DNA of 64,000 bases from assembly GCA_037957365.1 (NCBI GenBank), contig JARHVA010000316.1:5628501-5692500 (forward strand). The letters are read 5' to 3'. Source of the stretch: Torreya grandis. Lineage: Eukaryota; Streptophyta; Pinopsida; Cupressales; Taxaceae. Shown here piece by piece: positions 23,768 through 32,859 of the stretch; the first letter of the stretch is position 1; the number at the start of each line of letters is the position of its first letter. Made by a program: the position numbers and the translations under genes. Under the pieces are notes generated by a model that saw nothing but the letters and a program-made list of their open reading frames with translations, was not told where the DNA came from and ran no database searches.

Positions 23768-24393
23768 AATGGATATCAAGTTTATTTAATGAGGACAAAT
23801 TCTGAAGAGAGCTTGGCAAGCATGTCAATAGGTCACCGCCTATTCTAAACACTCACAACTTGCTAAGTTGACCGATGTTTGTCGGTAGATCCCTCAACTT
23901 GGTGCCATATAAATAGAGCTCTCTCAAGGATTCTATATTTTCAATATGATGAGGCAAATATTCTAATTGCTCACACAGAGAAATACTAAGATAATGGAGT
24001 TTTGTCATGTTCTCCAGAATGTCCAAGTTATCTAATGTTATTGTGAGCTGCCGACACCTTGATAAATCTAGATATTCAAGGAGTGTCAATCACTTAAAAG
24101 AAAGTGGCAACATTCTCAACCTCTATCAACTATCCAACACTAGATGCTGAAGGTTTGTCAAATCACCGAAACAACCAAGTAGTGATGATAGCTTTTGACA
24201 ATGTCTTAGTTCGAAGTGCTCAAGCAATTGGAGAAAGCAAAATTCTTCTGGGAGCCTCATCATTCCTAGCCATTCACCAAATGTTGTATCTACCCTTAAA
24301 ATTTTTCAAATATTTCAAACGTCCTATTGACCTTTGAAATCCTTTGAACTTTTTACTGCAGGAAATAGCCAAGTCTCATAACTGTAAAGGAAC
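23763..24393 (-). pseudogene. TNL exon 4, upstream half: leucine-rich repeats
   Basis: Several LRRs on the minus strand: FQRSIGRLKYLKNF, MRLPEEFCFLQLLEHFELRHC, DLTNLQHLVLDS, LTLLEYLDLSRCRQLTI, MTKLHYLSISLCEQLEYLP, IESLRELYLYGTKLRDLP and LSSLNKLDIHYC. Stops occur after VPLQL, in LVLDS (two), after SFK and after LSKL, and one frameshift lies near 24290. The exon is cut at the TSD acaat (plus 23763-23767) by copia dimer A and continues at 14212. Confidence 0.85.
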
Positions 24394-24479
24394 CTGCAAA
24401 ATTTTTGATTGAATTAACATAGGATAAATATACAATATTCAATCACAAATTTAAAATAACACAATAGAAAGATACTTAC
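24394..24479 (-). other. TNL intron 3
   Basis: 86 nt, minus-strand gtaagtatc to attttgcag, between exon 3 and the LRR exon. Confidence 0.7.
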
Positions 24480-24735
24480 ATCCGCTTCACTGTCCCATAA
24501 CTCCTATAAGCTTGAAGCGTGATATAGCTCTAAAAATCTTAATTTTTTCAATGAAAGCTATGACAGAATTTTCTTGTGCTTAAAACCAGACCACTTAAGC
24601 CAGATAAGTTCACTTGATAGTTTACCAAAATCTTGATGAAAATGTCCACTACCAAGTAATATCTTTAAGCCAATCCCATGTAGTTTGAGGCTTAAAAATC
24701 CTTTGCTTGTGTTTACTATCATCTTCCCTTATGAC
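24480..24735 (-). pseudogene. TNL exon 3, main part (NB-ARC/LRR linker and first LRRs)
   Basis: After removal of element B and one TSD copy the minus strand continues with GKMIVNTSKGF, LGSGHFHQDFGKLSSELIWL, KWSGFKHKKILS and LSLKKLRFLELYHASSL, typical for the start of the LRR region. Three stops interrupt it: after DYWS, after KILS (family Trp position) and before ELWDSEAD. It ends at 24480 with donor gtaagt. Confidence 0.78.
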
Positions 24736-24740
24736 CAATA
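24736..24740. repeat. Target-site duplication caata (left, insertion B)
   Basis: Identical to 29663-29667. Removing the element and one copy restores the TNL wording RSDYWS. Confidence 0.88.
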
Positions 24741-25249
24741 TCTAGATTCTGAAACAACCCTTAAATAATCATGATAGAGAAAATGAATAGAAACAAGAAC
24801 ATATCCAAGTCATTTGCATCCTTTACCAAATATCAATAGACATAAAAAACACAAATCTTATATTAAATATGAAGAAGATAGAGTACCCTATTTTTTATTA
24901 CTGTGTTGTATTCTAATTACAGCATTACCAAAAGAAAAAGTTTTTTCATTCAATATACAATGATGTACAAAACCACTTATTAATAATAAGGAATGCTTGA
25001 TTTAGGGGAGTTTAATAGGCTATTTGGACAACAATCTAAACAAAGGTTTAAAAATAAAATTACATGCATTTCAGTATTCTAAGAATAGTTTCAAATATGC
25101 ATGTATTATTCACTATCCAAGAAAAATTGATGTAAAAATCAAAGACTAATTTTAATTATTAACTGAGTGTTTAAATTAAATTTTATGGCAAACTAATTAT
25201 CTAAATCATGCATAGAAGAGACTAGATGATCCAACATAAGTTACCAACA
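24741..25249 (-). repeat. 3' LTR of insertion B
   Basis: 509 bp, plus-strand tctagattctgaaac to ttaccaaca. The terminal TG is mutated to TC (the partner LTR has tgtaaattctg). The purine tract aagggggagt (minus) adjoins at 25250-25261. Confidence 0.9.
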
Positions 25250-25261
25250 TACTCCCCCTTG

Positions 25262-26722
25262 ATACTGAGAGGGCTTATAATATGATCTATAAGTGTCAAA
25301 AACTGATCTATTACAACTAATGTCATGAAGATATTTGCCTACTGTTCTTTAGTGTTGATGTATTTCAATTTTACTACCTTCACCTGCACTAAATCTCAGA
25401 CAAAATGATGCTTTAAATCAAAATGTTTTGTCTTGTTGTGATGGACTGTATTCTTGGCCAATTTAATAGCACTAATGTTATCACAAAAAATAATTGTGGG
25501 CTGAACTTGAATCTCTCCAATTTATTCAAGAAGTTTTCTAAGCCATAATGCTTGTGTACCTGTGGAAGTGACTGCAACATACTCTGATTCTATAGAAGAA
25601 AGGGCAACTATACTTTGCTTATTTGATCTCCAAGTAATCAAACTAGAACCAAAAGAAAAACAATTCCCAGATGTTGACTTTCGGTCATCCAAACTACCTC
25701 CCCAATCAGAGTCACTAAAACCAATAAGATTGAACCTTTTATAAGTGTAGTAATGAATACCAAAATCTAGAGTGCCTTTCACATCCCTCAATTCTATTGG
25801 CTGCCTTCATATGTATTTATGATGGCTCTACCATGTACCTTGAAACAAGTGAAACTGAATAAGCAATATTAGGTCTTGTATGAGTTAAAAACATTAAGCT
25901 TCCAACAACACTTCTATAGGATATCTCATCAACTCTTTCAGTACCATCATCTCTACCCAACACAACTCCATTAGCAACTAGAGTGAAGACTGGTTTACAA
26001 TCAACCATATCAAGTTTCTTCAACATATCTTTAGCATACTTTGTTTGACAAATACAAATTTTATTCTCCCTTTGATAAACCTCCATTCCTAAAAAATATT
26101 TCATGAGGCCTAAATCTTTCATCTCAAATTCATTCGTCATGGAAACTTTGAATTCATCCTTCATTATAGAACTACTACCCATATACAACAAGTCATCAAC
26201 ATACAAACTTAACATTATAATATCATTACCTTCTTGTTTGTAGTAAAGGTTAGGTTTACTCTTACTTCTTTGAAACCCATTTTCTTGAAAATATCTATAC
26301 ATCCTAGCATACCATGCTCTTGGTGCTTGTTTGAGGCCATACAAAGCCTTCTTCAACTTGTAGACATGATTTTATTTTCCTTTCACTTCAAAACCTTGTG
26401 GTTGTTCCACATATACTTCTTCTTCTAAGTACCCATTCAAGAAGGTAATTTTCACATCCATATGATGGATGCTCCAATTCTTTTGAGCTACTAATGAAAT
26501 CAACATTCCAATGGTCTCTTGTCTTGTGACTGGTGCAAATGTCTCTTCATAATCAATACCATACTTTTGTGTGAAGTCTTTAGCAACTAATTTTGCCTTA
26601 TACCTTTCAATACTTCCATCACTGTTACACTTAGTCTTGTAGACCCATTTGGTGCCAATCTTCCTTTTTTCATGTGGAAGCATTGTAAGCTTCCAAGTGT
26701 CGTTCTTGTGAATAGAATCCAT
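25262..26722 (-). pseudogene. Copia RT-RNase H pseudogene, insertion B
   Basis: The best-preserved polymerase of the three units. [20 protein letters not shown] and [20 protein letters not shown] are read in 26722-26372, then after one stop [18 protein letters not shown] and [13 protein letters not shown] in 26356-25817. Both RT catalytic Asp motifs (MDVK and YVDD) are intact. RNase H wording SDSDWGGSLDDRKSTSG and VALSSIESEYVAVTSTG lies in 25791-25522. A frameshift separates RT from RNase H near 25800. Confidence 0.88.
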
Positions 26723-26839
26723 CTCTTCTTACATTTCTTGCATCCAATCTTGATTAGTATATGCATCTTCAAAACATGATGGTTCAAAATCAGCCTTGGT
26801 AAGTAAAGCAAAATTCAGTGTCTCACCTCTTCAATTTTC

Positions 26840-28140
26840 TTCATGTGCTTGATTTGAACTCCTTTGATAAATGTCACTCAATCTTCTTACATTCCTTATA
26901 GAACTAGGACTTGAATCTAGACTTACACTTGGAATTGAATAACTAGATGGGGGGTTACTTGGTGGATTTGTAGCACTTGGAACAAAAATATTAGTGGGCT
27001 GCCCATGATCAATATCATCCATAATAACTTCATTTAAAATAGACTTTGACTTCTCCATATGGGCTTTTTGATGACCATAAACTCCCCCTTCATCAAAAAT
27101 CACATCTCTTGACACAATAAGCCTATTAGTGAGAGGATTATATAACCTGTAAGCCTTACTTTCCTCACTATATTCAGCAAAAATACATGACTCACTTTTG
27201 GGATCTAATGTTTGCCTCTTTTGATCAGGAACATGAACATAGGCTAAGCAACTAAAAACTTTGAAATAATTAACATTTAATTTTTTCTCATACTAAGTTT
27301 CATACAAAGTCACCTTGTGAAGTGCACTAGTGGGACTCAGATTGAGAATATATACTGTTATAGCAACTACAAATCCCCATAAAGAATTACTTAATCCCTT
27401 TGGTTGTAGAATGTTTTGTGCCATCTCCACCACTGTACGATTCTTCCTTTCAGCTACACCATTTTTTTGAGGTGTTTATGCAGTGGTGAGTCATCTTCTA
27501 ATGCCATGCATATCACAATAACCTTGAAAGGATTTTAAACAAAATTCTCCTCCACGATCAGTCCTTAAGCATTTGATTTTGTACCCTTTGTCATGTTTTA
27601 CAAGGGCTCTAAACCTCTTGAATCTCTCAAGATCTTCACCTTTGGTCTTCATAAAATAAACCCAACACTGTCATAATTTAAATGACCATACTTGAGATGC
27701 CACAACCAACTTGTATCCTCATATGCCATATTGACAAGTTTCTTGTTATGTTCACCAAACTTCAATGGAAACATCCTATTCTTTGTCATAGGCACAACTA
27801 TTACCACCTTATTTCATTTATTCTTATCATTAATTATACATTGTTTATTTTCAAATACAACTTTATAACTCTTCTCACATAATTTTCCAACACTCAACAA
27901 ATTATGCTTTGACTTTGGAGTGTAATAAATGTCTTTAACACTCTTCATACCTTCTTTTGTATGGACTTTCATAGATCCTTTTGCATCAACCTCGAATGAT
28001 TTGTCATCACCAAGCTTGATCTTAGATTTAAAACTTTCATCCATTACAGAAAAAACTTTTTCATTCCCTAACATGTGGTTAGAACATCCTGAATCTAAAT
28101 AGCAAACATCTTTAGAAACATTATCAGCTTGTCGTAAGAG
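26840..28140 (-). pseudogene. Copia protease-integrase pseudogene with internal deletion, insertion B
   Basis: The protease site YLDSGCSNHMLGNEK near 28060-28105 keeps D-S-G. MKVHTKEGMKSVKDIYYTPK and LSVGKLCEKSYKVVF follow to 27814. Against insertion A, about 230 bp are missing at about 27672-27682, deleting the integrase zinc finger and the first catalytic Asp region. The remainder continues with degraded core and VSRDVIFDEGGVYGHQKAHM (27115-26831). Integration in cis would be impossible. Confidence 0.82.
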
Positions 28141-28269
28141 AGAAATAAATTATCTAGACAATTCTCATCACCTTCTTGAGTATAATGAACACTTTTATTA
28201 TTATTATTACCTTCTTTTAATCTACACTCATAATTAAAGTGGGCAGACCTATTACAATGATAAAACTGG

Positions 28270-29081
28270 ATATTTATTTTATCAAATCGGCCTCTACCTC
28301 TTCCTCTGAAACCACCTCTTCCTCAAAAATCACCTCTGCCTCTATTTCCTCTTGAGTAATTCTGATTTTGGCCACTACCTTGGCCTTGATTACTTTTGAT
28401 TCTACTATTGGCATATTTCTTCTTTGTGATTTGTAATTTGGAGGAAAAATCTTTCTCATCAATTTTCTCGAATGAATCTCTCAGTATTTGTTTATGAGAC
28501 ATCAAAGATCCAACTAGATGATCAAATTGAAGGGTAGACAAATTCCTGCTTTCTTCTATGATTATGGCAACATGGTTCCACCTTGGTGTGAGAGTCCTCA
28601 ACACCTTTTTGATCACAACCTCATTGTTCACAATTTCACCAAGTGTAGCCATCTTGTTGACCACATATTTTTTTCTGACACAATAGGTACTCACACTTTC
28701 AGCTTCTTGCATCTTCAAATTCTTGAATTATTTCTTCAATGTTTATAACTTGACAACTTTGACTTGATCACTACCTCGGTAAGCTTATTTTAGAGTCTTC
28801 CAAGCATCCTCTGTGGTCTTTGCTCGTGCAATTTGTGGAAATAGGATCTTATCTAGAGCTATTTGAATAATAAATAAGGCTTGAGCATTCTTCTTCGTAG
28901 CCTCCTTCTTAGATATTTTATCATTTCCTATGAGGGCATTCCAATCAGTTGGCTCTACATAACCTGATTCAATTATCTCCCAAAAATTTCTTCCTATCAA
29001 AAAGGTCATCATTTTGATACACCAATAATCATACTCATTTCCATCAAATTTTAGAATGGGCAAGGAGTTAGAATTTGACAT
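28270..29081 (-). pseudogene. Copia gag pseudogene, insertion B
   Basis: MSNSNSLPILKFDGNEYDYW starts at 29081 and stays open through KIARAKTTEDAWKTLK-type wording to about 28785. It then breaks frame and resumes as MQEAESVSTYC, VLRTLTPRWNHVAIIIEESR, LQFDHLVGSLMSHKQ and an Arg/Gly-rich tail (28718-28323). A zinc-knuckle relic lies just downstream (about 28220-28260). Confidence 0.85.
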
Positions 29082-29139
29082 GATAAATTTTTGGCAAAAT
29101 TCCAACTACTAAATCTTTAACCGAAAAGAAAAAAATGTG

Positions 29140-29152
29140 GCTCTGATACCAG
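29140..29152 (-). promoter_or_regulatory. Primer-binding site (iMet tRNA type), insertion B
   Basis: Minus-strand tggtatcagagcc immediately inside the 5' LTR, the canonical plant copia primer site. Confidence 0.87.
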
Positions 29153-29153
29153 A

Positions 29154-29662
29154 TGTAAATTCTGAAACAACTCCTAAATAATCATGATAGAGATAATGAC
29201 TAACAACAAGAACATAGCCAAGTCATTTGCATCCTTTACCAAATATCAATAGACATAAAAAACACAAATCATATATTAAATTTGAAGAAGGCAGAGTACC
29301 CTATTTTTTATTACTGTGCTGTATTCTAATTACAACATTAACAAAAAAAGAGTTTTTTAAATTCAATATATAGCGCTGTACAAAACCAATTATTAATAGT
29401 AATGAATGCTTGATTTAGGGGAGTTTAATAGGCTATTTGAACAGTAGTCTGAACAAAGGTTTAACAATAAAATTACATGCATTTCAGTAGTCTAAGAATA
29501 GTTTCAAATATGCATGTATTTTTCGCTGTCCAAGAAAAACTAACGTAAAAAACAAAGACTAATATCAATTATTAACTGAGTGTTTAAATTCGAACTAATG
29601 GCAAACTAACTGTCTAAATCATGCATAGAGGAAACTGGATGATCTAGCATCAGTTACCAACA
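29154..29662 (-). repeat. 5' LTR of insertion B
   Basis: 509 bp, tgtaaattctgaaac to ttaccaaca, same length as its partner with scattered substitutions. Confidence 0.92.
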
Positions 29663-29667
29663 CAATA
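29663..29667. repeat. Target-site duplication caata (right, insertion B)
   Basis: Partner of 24736-24740. Confidence 0.88.
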
Positions 29668-29691
29668 GTCACTCCTTACCTCTTTTATTCC
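29663..29691 (-). pseudogene. TNL exon 3, 5' stub before copia element B
   Basis: Minus-strand ggaataaaagag... reads GIKEVRSDYW up to the 5-bp target site (caata on plus, 29663-29667). The reading frame resumes at 24735 after element B. Conifer-type TNLs have a GI(K/R)-starting exon at this place, followed by the same wording as found across the insertion (family knowledge). Confidence 0.75.
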
Positions 29692-29824
29692 CTGAATACG
29701 TAATGTTTGCTGAATCGGAAAAAATGTTAAAAAGATATCGACAAAGCATTTGAATTGTAAAGAAAGGAGAGAGAAAGTATTCCTATCAAATTAGTGAAAC
29801 CATAAAATATAAGACTGAGTTCAC
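29692..29824 (-). other. TNL intron 2
   Basis: 133 nt on the minus strand from gtgaactcag to tacgtattcag. It is T-rich and lies between the NB-ARC exon and the short 5' stub of exon 3 that precedes copia element B. Confidence 0.65.
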
Positions 29825-30945
29825 CTGCTGTGGATGAATGTGAGTAATTTGCTGTGGAAACCAAAGACAATAGCGTGACTGTCCTGGCCTGAAAACCAAA
29901 GACGATACGGTGACTGTCGATTTACAAATTTTTTTCCAGATCTTGTAAGTGGTCATGCATTCTTATGCGATTCTAGTCATCTATCTCAACAAGACACTTA
30001 TTCAAAAGCCTTTCCCAACTGTGCAAACCACTCCACCCTGATCCATCCCATACTTCAATGGCCAAATTCTTTTTTCCCCCAACGAAGAAAAAAGCTGTAT
30101 CCAGAAATATCTCTTTCTCTTCAACATCTAATGCACCATAGCTCAATTTGAGCCTCTGTCTGATGTCATTGGGCAATAGTCTAGACATCTTCTGTAAGTG
30201 AGACTCCCAATAATCCTTGCAGGAATTGCCATAAAGTTGTCCTCCTAATACTTTCAGAGACAATGGTAATCCGTTGCAAGAAGCAAGAAACCTTTCCACA
30301 AGATCCTCAAACTCACAAGGTGGAGAGGGTTGTAAAAACGAATGCCAACAAAAAAGCTGCTTGGCATGATAGGGATCCAGTGCTCTGATTTTATAAACGC
30401 TAGAGATGTCCCACGATCTAAGGACTTCCAGCTCGCGTGTAGTGACAATAATTAAACTGCCACGCCCAAGTTTGTTTGTTGCTGGCAATAGAGCATCCAA
30501 TTGATCCATATGATCCACATCATCCAAAATAATAAGCACAGAAACATACCTTAATCGACTTGCAAGAATGCCTTTGCCCTGTTCTACATTGTCAAAGGAA
30601 GCGTGGTTCACACCAAGGTCCTCCATAAGTTTTTTCTGTTTCTCATTCAACAGGCCTTTTCCTGCAGCGTCTCGAATATCAAAAAGAAAACTCGACCTCT
30701 CCTTTCTCAAGCAATTCTTGTTATACAATTATTTTGCAAGCGTGGTTTTTCCGGAACCACCCATGCCCCATATACCTACAATTTGTACATTCTCTTGAGT
30801 GGACTCAGCAGATTAAAGTGCAGTCAATTCAAATTCTTTCACAGCTTTATTGAGACCCACTGGATGTTTAGCAACCTCTAACGGAACCATTTTTACTGCT
30901 TTCATTACCCGATTGACGACATTCTTCAGCACCCTCTGTTCGTCA
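29825..30945 (-). pseudogene. TNL exon 2: NB-ARC domain with stops and frameshifts
   Basis: Nucleotide-switch domain. Motifs in order are PLEVAKHPVGL linker, P-loop GIWGMGGSGKTTLAK (30775-30732), VLIILDDVDHMDQL (kinase-2), GSLIIVTTRELEVL (RNBS-B), CNGLPLSLKVLGG (GLPL), EEKEIFLDTAFFF (RNBS-D) and RMHDHLQDL (MHD). In-frame stops are at 30813-30815, 30729-30731 (just after the P-loop) and 29973-29975 (just before MHD). After MHD a one-base loss near 29935 shifts the frame, and a 35-bp direct duplication shifts it again before the donor cagcag|gtgaac at 29825/29824. The catalytic motifs themselves remain readable, so the domain decayed by truncating mutations. Confidence 0.9.
29858..29920. repeat. 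35-bp direct duplication inside TNL exon 2
   Basis: aaaccaaagacaatagcgtg (29858) recurs as aaaccaaagacgatacggtg (29893), period 35 bp, so not a multiple of three. On the minus strand the first-read copy encodes SPYRLWF and the second RYCLWFPQQ in another frame. Confidence 0.85.
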
Positions 30946-31039
30946 CTAAACACGTGATAAACAGATGTTTATAAGTAATAATAAAAATAAGTAGGAAATT
31001 ATTGAAAACATCTTTGTATAACAAGGATTCGGTACTTAC
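30946..31039 (-). other. TNL intron 1
   Basis: 94 nt, gtaagtacc at the 5' side and gtgtttag at the 3' side on the minus strand. Splicing joins ga|t to make Asp and continues in frame into DEQRVLKNVVN, the expected TIR-to-NB-ARC linker. Confidence 0.75.
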
Positions 31040-31596
31040 TCATGATTATTAATGATCTCGCCAGAATAAAATGAAGCGCTGTGGAGTGCCCGTTTCCATC
31101 GCTGAAGTTGATCTGAGGTGTATCTACTTTTGTTTTCATGCTGAGAAAAGGCATTTGCATACAATCCTTTTCCTTGAACTACCCAGCGTAAATCATAAGG
31201 CTGAACATGATAGAAGATGGGGATAATTATGGTGTCAGTTTCTAGCAAATAGGCCAGCTCAGCCAAACACCAAGGGGATTGCGCATAATTCTTGGAAAAA
31301 ATTGCAATATGAAGTGAAACACTACGCATGGCCGCTTCTATTGTTGTTGGTAAATAGTCCCCCAGTTGCAGCTCTTCTATATCAAGAAATATTCGCAGTT
31401 CGGAGGGACTGAGAGAACGGTAAATACTGCTGGCCAGCGTGTATTTAGAATCGATCCCACAGTGATTAATGAATACATCGATCGGAAGCTGTTTCAGTGG
31501 CAGTGAGGATGCAGCTGAAGTTGATGGTTCAATTCCGTCAAAAGCATTTCTTTCCCCGTAGTATAGTTGTCGACGACTGGGAGAATTAGTTACCAT
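31040..31596 (-). pseudogene. TNL exon 1: TIR domain
   Basis: An open frame of 186 codons runs to the exon end. ATG at 31594-31596 is the start; about 35 residues of Ser-rich leader precede the TIR core. Motifs in order are IDVFINHCG (TIR-1), FLDIEELQLGD (BB-loop region), AIFSKNYAQSPWCLAEL (TIR-3) and PIFYHVQPYDLRWV. The glutamate of WCLAEL, which corresponds to the NADase catalytic Glu of the family, is present. The exon ends at 31040 with the consensus donor gtaagt. This exon alone has no stop or frameshift, so it is the best-preserved part of the locus and could in principle encode a TIR-only product (inference). Confidence 0.88.
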
Positions 31597-31840
31597 CGGG
31601 ATGAATTAAACCTTACAAAACACAGAAATTAAATACGATGGAAAAAATCTTTGGGGTTGAAGTGCTTTAAAGGCAAAGGTTAATAATACGGAAGTTCCTA
31701 TTAATAAAGAGAAAGAGGACAACGTTTTGACTGCAAAACACGTGAAAGAGGGCAAAAGCGTCTTTGACACAATTTGTAAGTTCAAAAACATCTTTACATT
31801 CCCAGATTTACACGTTCGTTGACCTGAGAGATGAGAATCA
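31597..31840 (-). promoter_or_regulatory. Upstream region of the TNL pseudogene
   Basis: Contains a G-box core cacgtg (31739-31744), a W-box-like ttgacc near 31816 (plus strand), and TATA-like ttaataa/tatttaat elements on the minus strand between the G-box and the ATG. Part of it (31721-31784) recurs at 43892-43954. The start of transcription cannot be fixed from sequence. Confidence 0.45.
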
Positions 31841-32304
31841 GAGATTTATCAATATAAATTTTAACTTTCTTTTAAAAATTATTTTGCTCTAAGATCATGA
31901 CTATATGTCATATAGAAATATTTGTTCTAAGATGATAAACAATGCATAGTATCCATAATGTTCTGAATGTGTTGATTGAAAGCCGAACCATCCTATTAAA
32001 TGTTAAAGATCATATGTCATTATTTATCCAAATTAAATATAAATATGCAGTTATAGTTAAATATTTACTGTAGATTGTACTCTACTTTTGCTATGCTGAA
32101 ATGACTTTTCCATTGCAATTGAACTGTTTGTTGTATTATTTTTATTATAGAATAAAAGTGTGCATTCATGTGTTTTTTTATACTCATTCAATTTGTTGGT
32201 GTAGATTTTTATCCTAAGGGGTTTGTCTACATAAATCGTTAGCTTGTTTAGAGTAATTAGGTTGTAGGGGAAGATTGTTCCACATTCATTGGAATGTAGG
32301 GTTT

Positions 32305-32365
<61 letters not shown>

Positions 32366-32600
32366 ACCTCTCTCTTTGTATCTATCATCTAGAGTTAATG
32401 ATGAATATCATTTATGTACATTGCTTTTTGGTAATCTTTGTAAATTTTGTGTGCTCAAATGAGCCATTACCAAAAGAGCTATTATGTAATCAACAAATAA
32501 TGTTTATAATTTTCTACATTATACATAAAAAAGGGCTTCACATTACTATATAAGAAATGAAGGAACTTGAAGGATAAGTATTGCCCATTTTTTAAAGAAA
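31841..32600. other. AT-rich spacer with compound microsatellite
   Basis: No gene recognised. A compound (TC)n(TA)n tract at 32308-32365 lies in it. The frame at 32275-32553 is generated by that tract. Confidence 0.6.
32308..32365. repeat. Compound (TC)n-(TA)n microsatellite
   Basis: About 15 TC units run straight into about 13 AT units. Confidence 0.95.
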
Positions 32601-32859
32601 ACTAGATACATATAATATGTACTCATTGATGAAATGACTTTCATTGGGTAAAATATGCTCATCGATATATATAGTCAATTGCATGAGACTTTCCCTCAAT
32701 ATAACAAAGATTTAAATGATTTCTCGATTATAATTGTTAAAGACCTAAGACATTTTCTGTCATAAATGACATACATTGATATATGCGGGGATATCATTTG
32801 GTCACACACTTGAAGAAATAGTTGACACTATTGTAATATTACACACAATTTTCATCAGT

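Larger units (their letters stand above)
24741..29662 (-). mobile_element. Copia insertion B (single element, TSD caata)
   Basis: A Ty1-copia element within TNL exon 3, in the gene's orientation. LTRs are 24741-25249 and 29154-29662 (509 bp each); TSD caata is at 24736-24740 and 29663-29667. The internal region, about 3.9 kb, is closely similar to that of insertion A in gag, protease, RT and RNase H, but the LTRs are a different type with only local resemblance near their ends. A deletion of about 230 bp removes part of integrase. It is inactive. Confidence 0.92.
12972..31596 (-). pseudogene. TIR-NBS-LRR (TNL) disease-resistance pseudogene, split by two retrotransposons
   Basis: TNLs are intracellular immune receptors: the TIR domain is an NADase signalling module, NB-ARC is the ATP/ADP switch, and LRR plus the C-terminal domain sense effectors. 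All parts occur in order on the minus strand: exon 1 TIR (31596-31040), exon 2 NB-ARC (30945-29825), exon 3 (29691-29663 joined to 24735-24480), exon 4 LRR (24393-23763 joined to 14212-13562) and exon 5 C-terminal domain (13469-12972). Introns are 94, 133, 86 and 92 nt, three with GT-AG ends. Copia elements sit inside exons 3 and 4. At least ten in-frame stops, several frameshifts and one lost donor make it a pseudogene. Wording such as GGQLYGNSCKDYWES suggests a conifer-type TNL (inference). Confidence 0.88.

Noticed and set aside
30568..30881. Plus-strand frames of 76 and 92 codons
   Set aside because: Antisense to the NB-ARC P-loop region.
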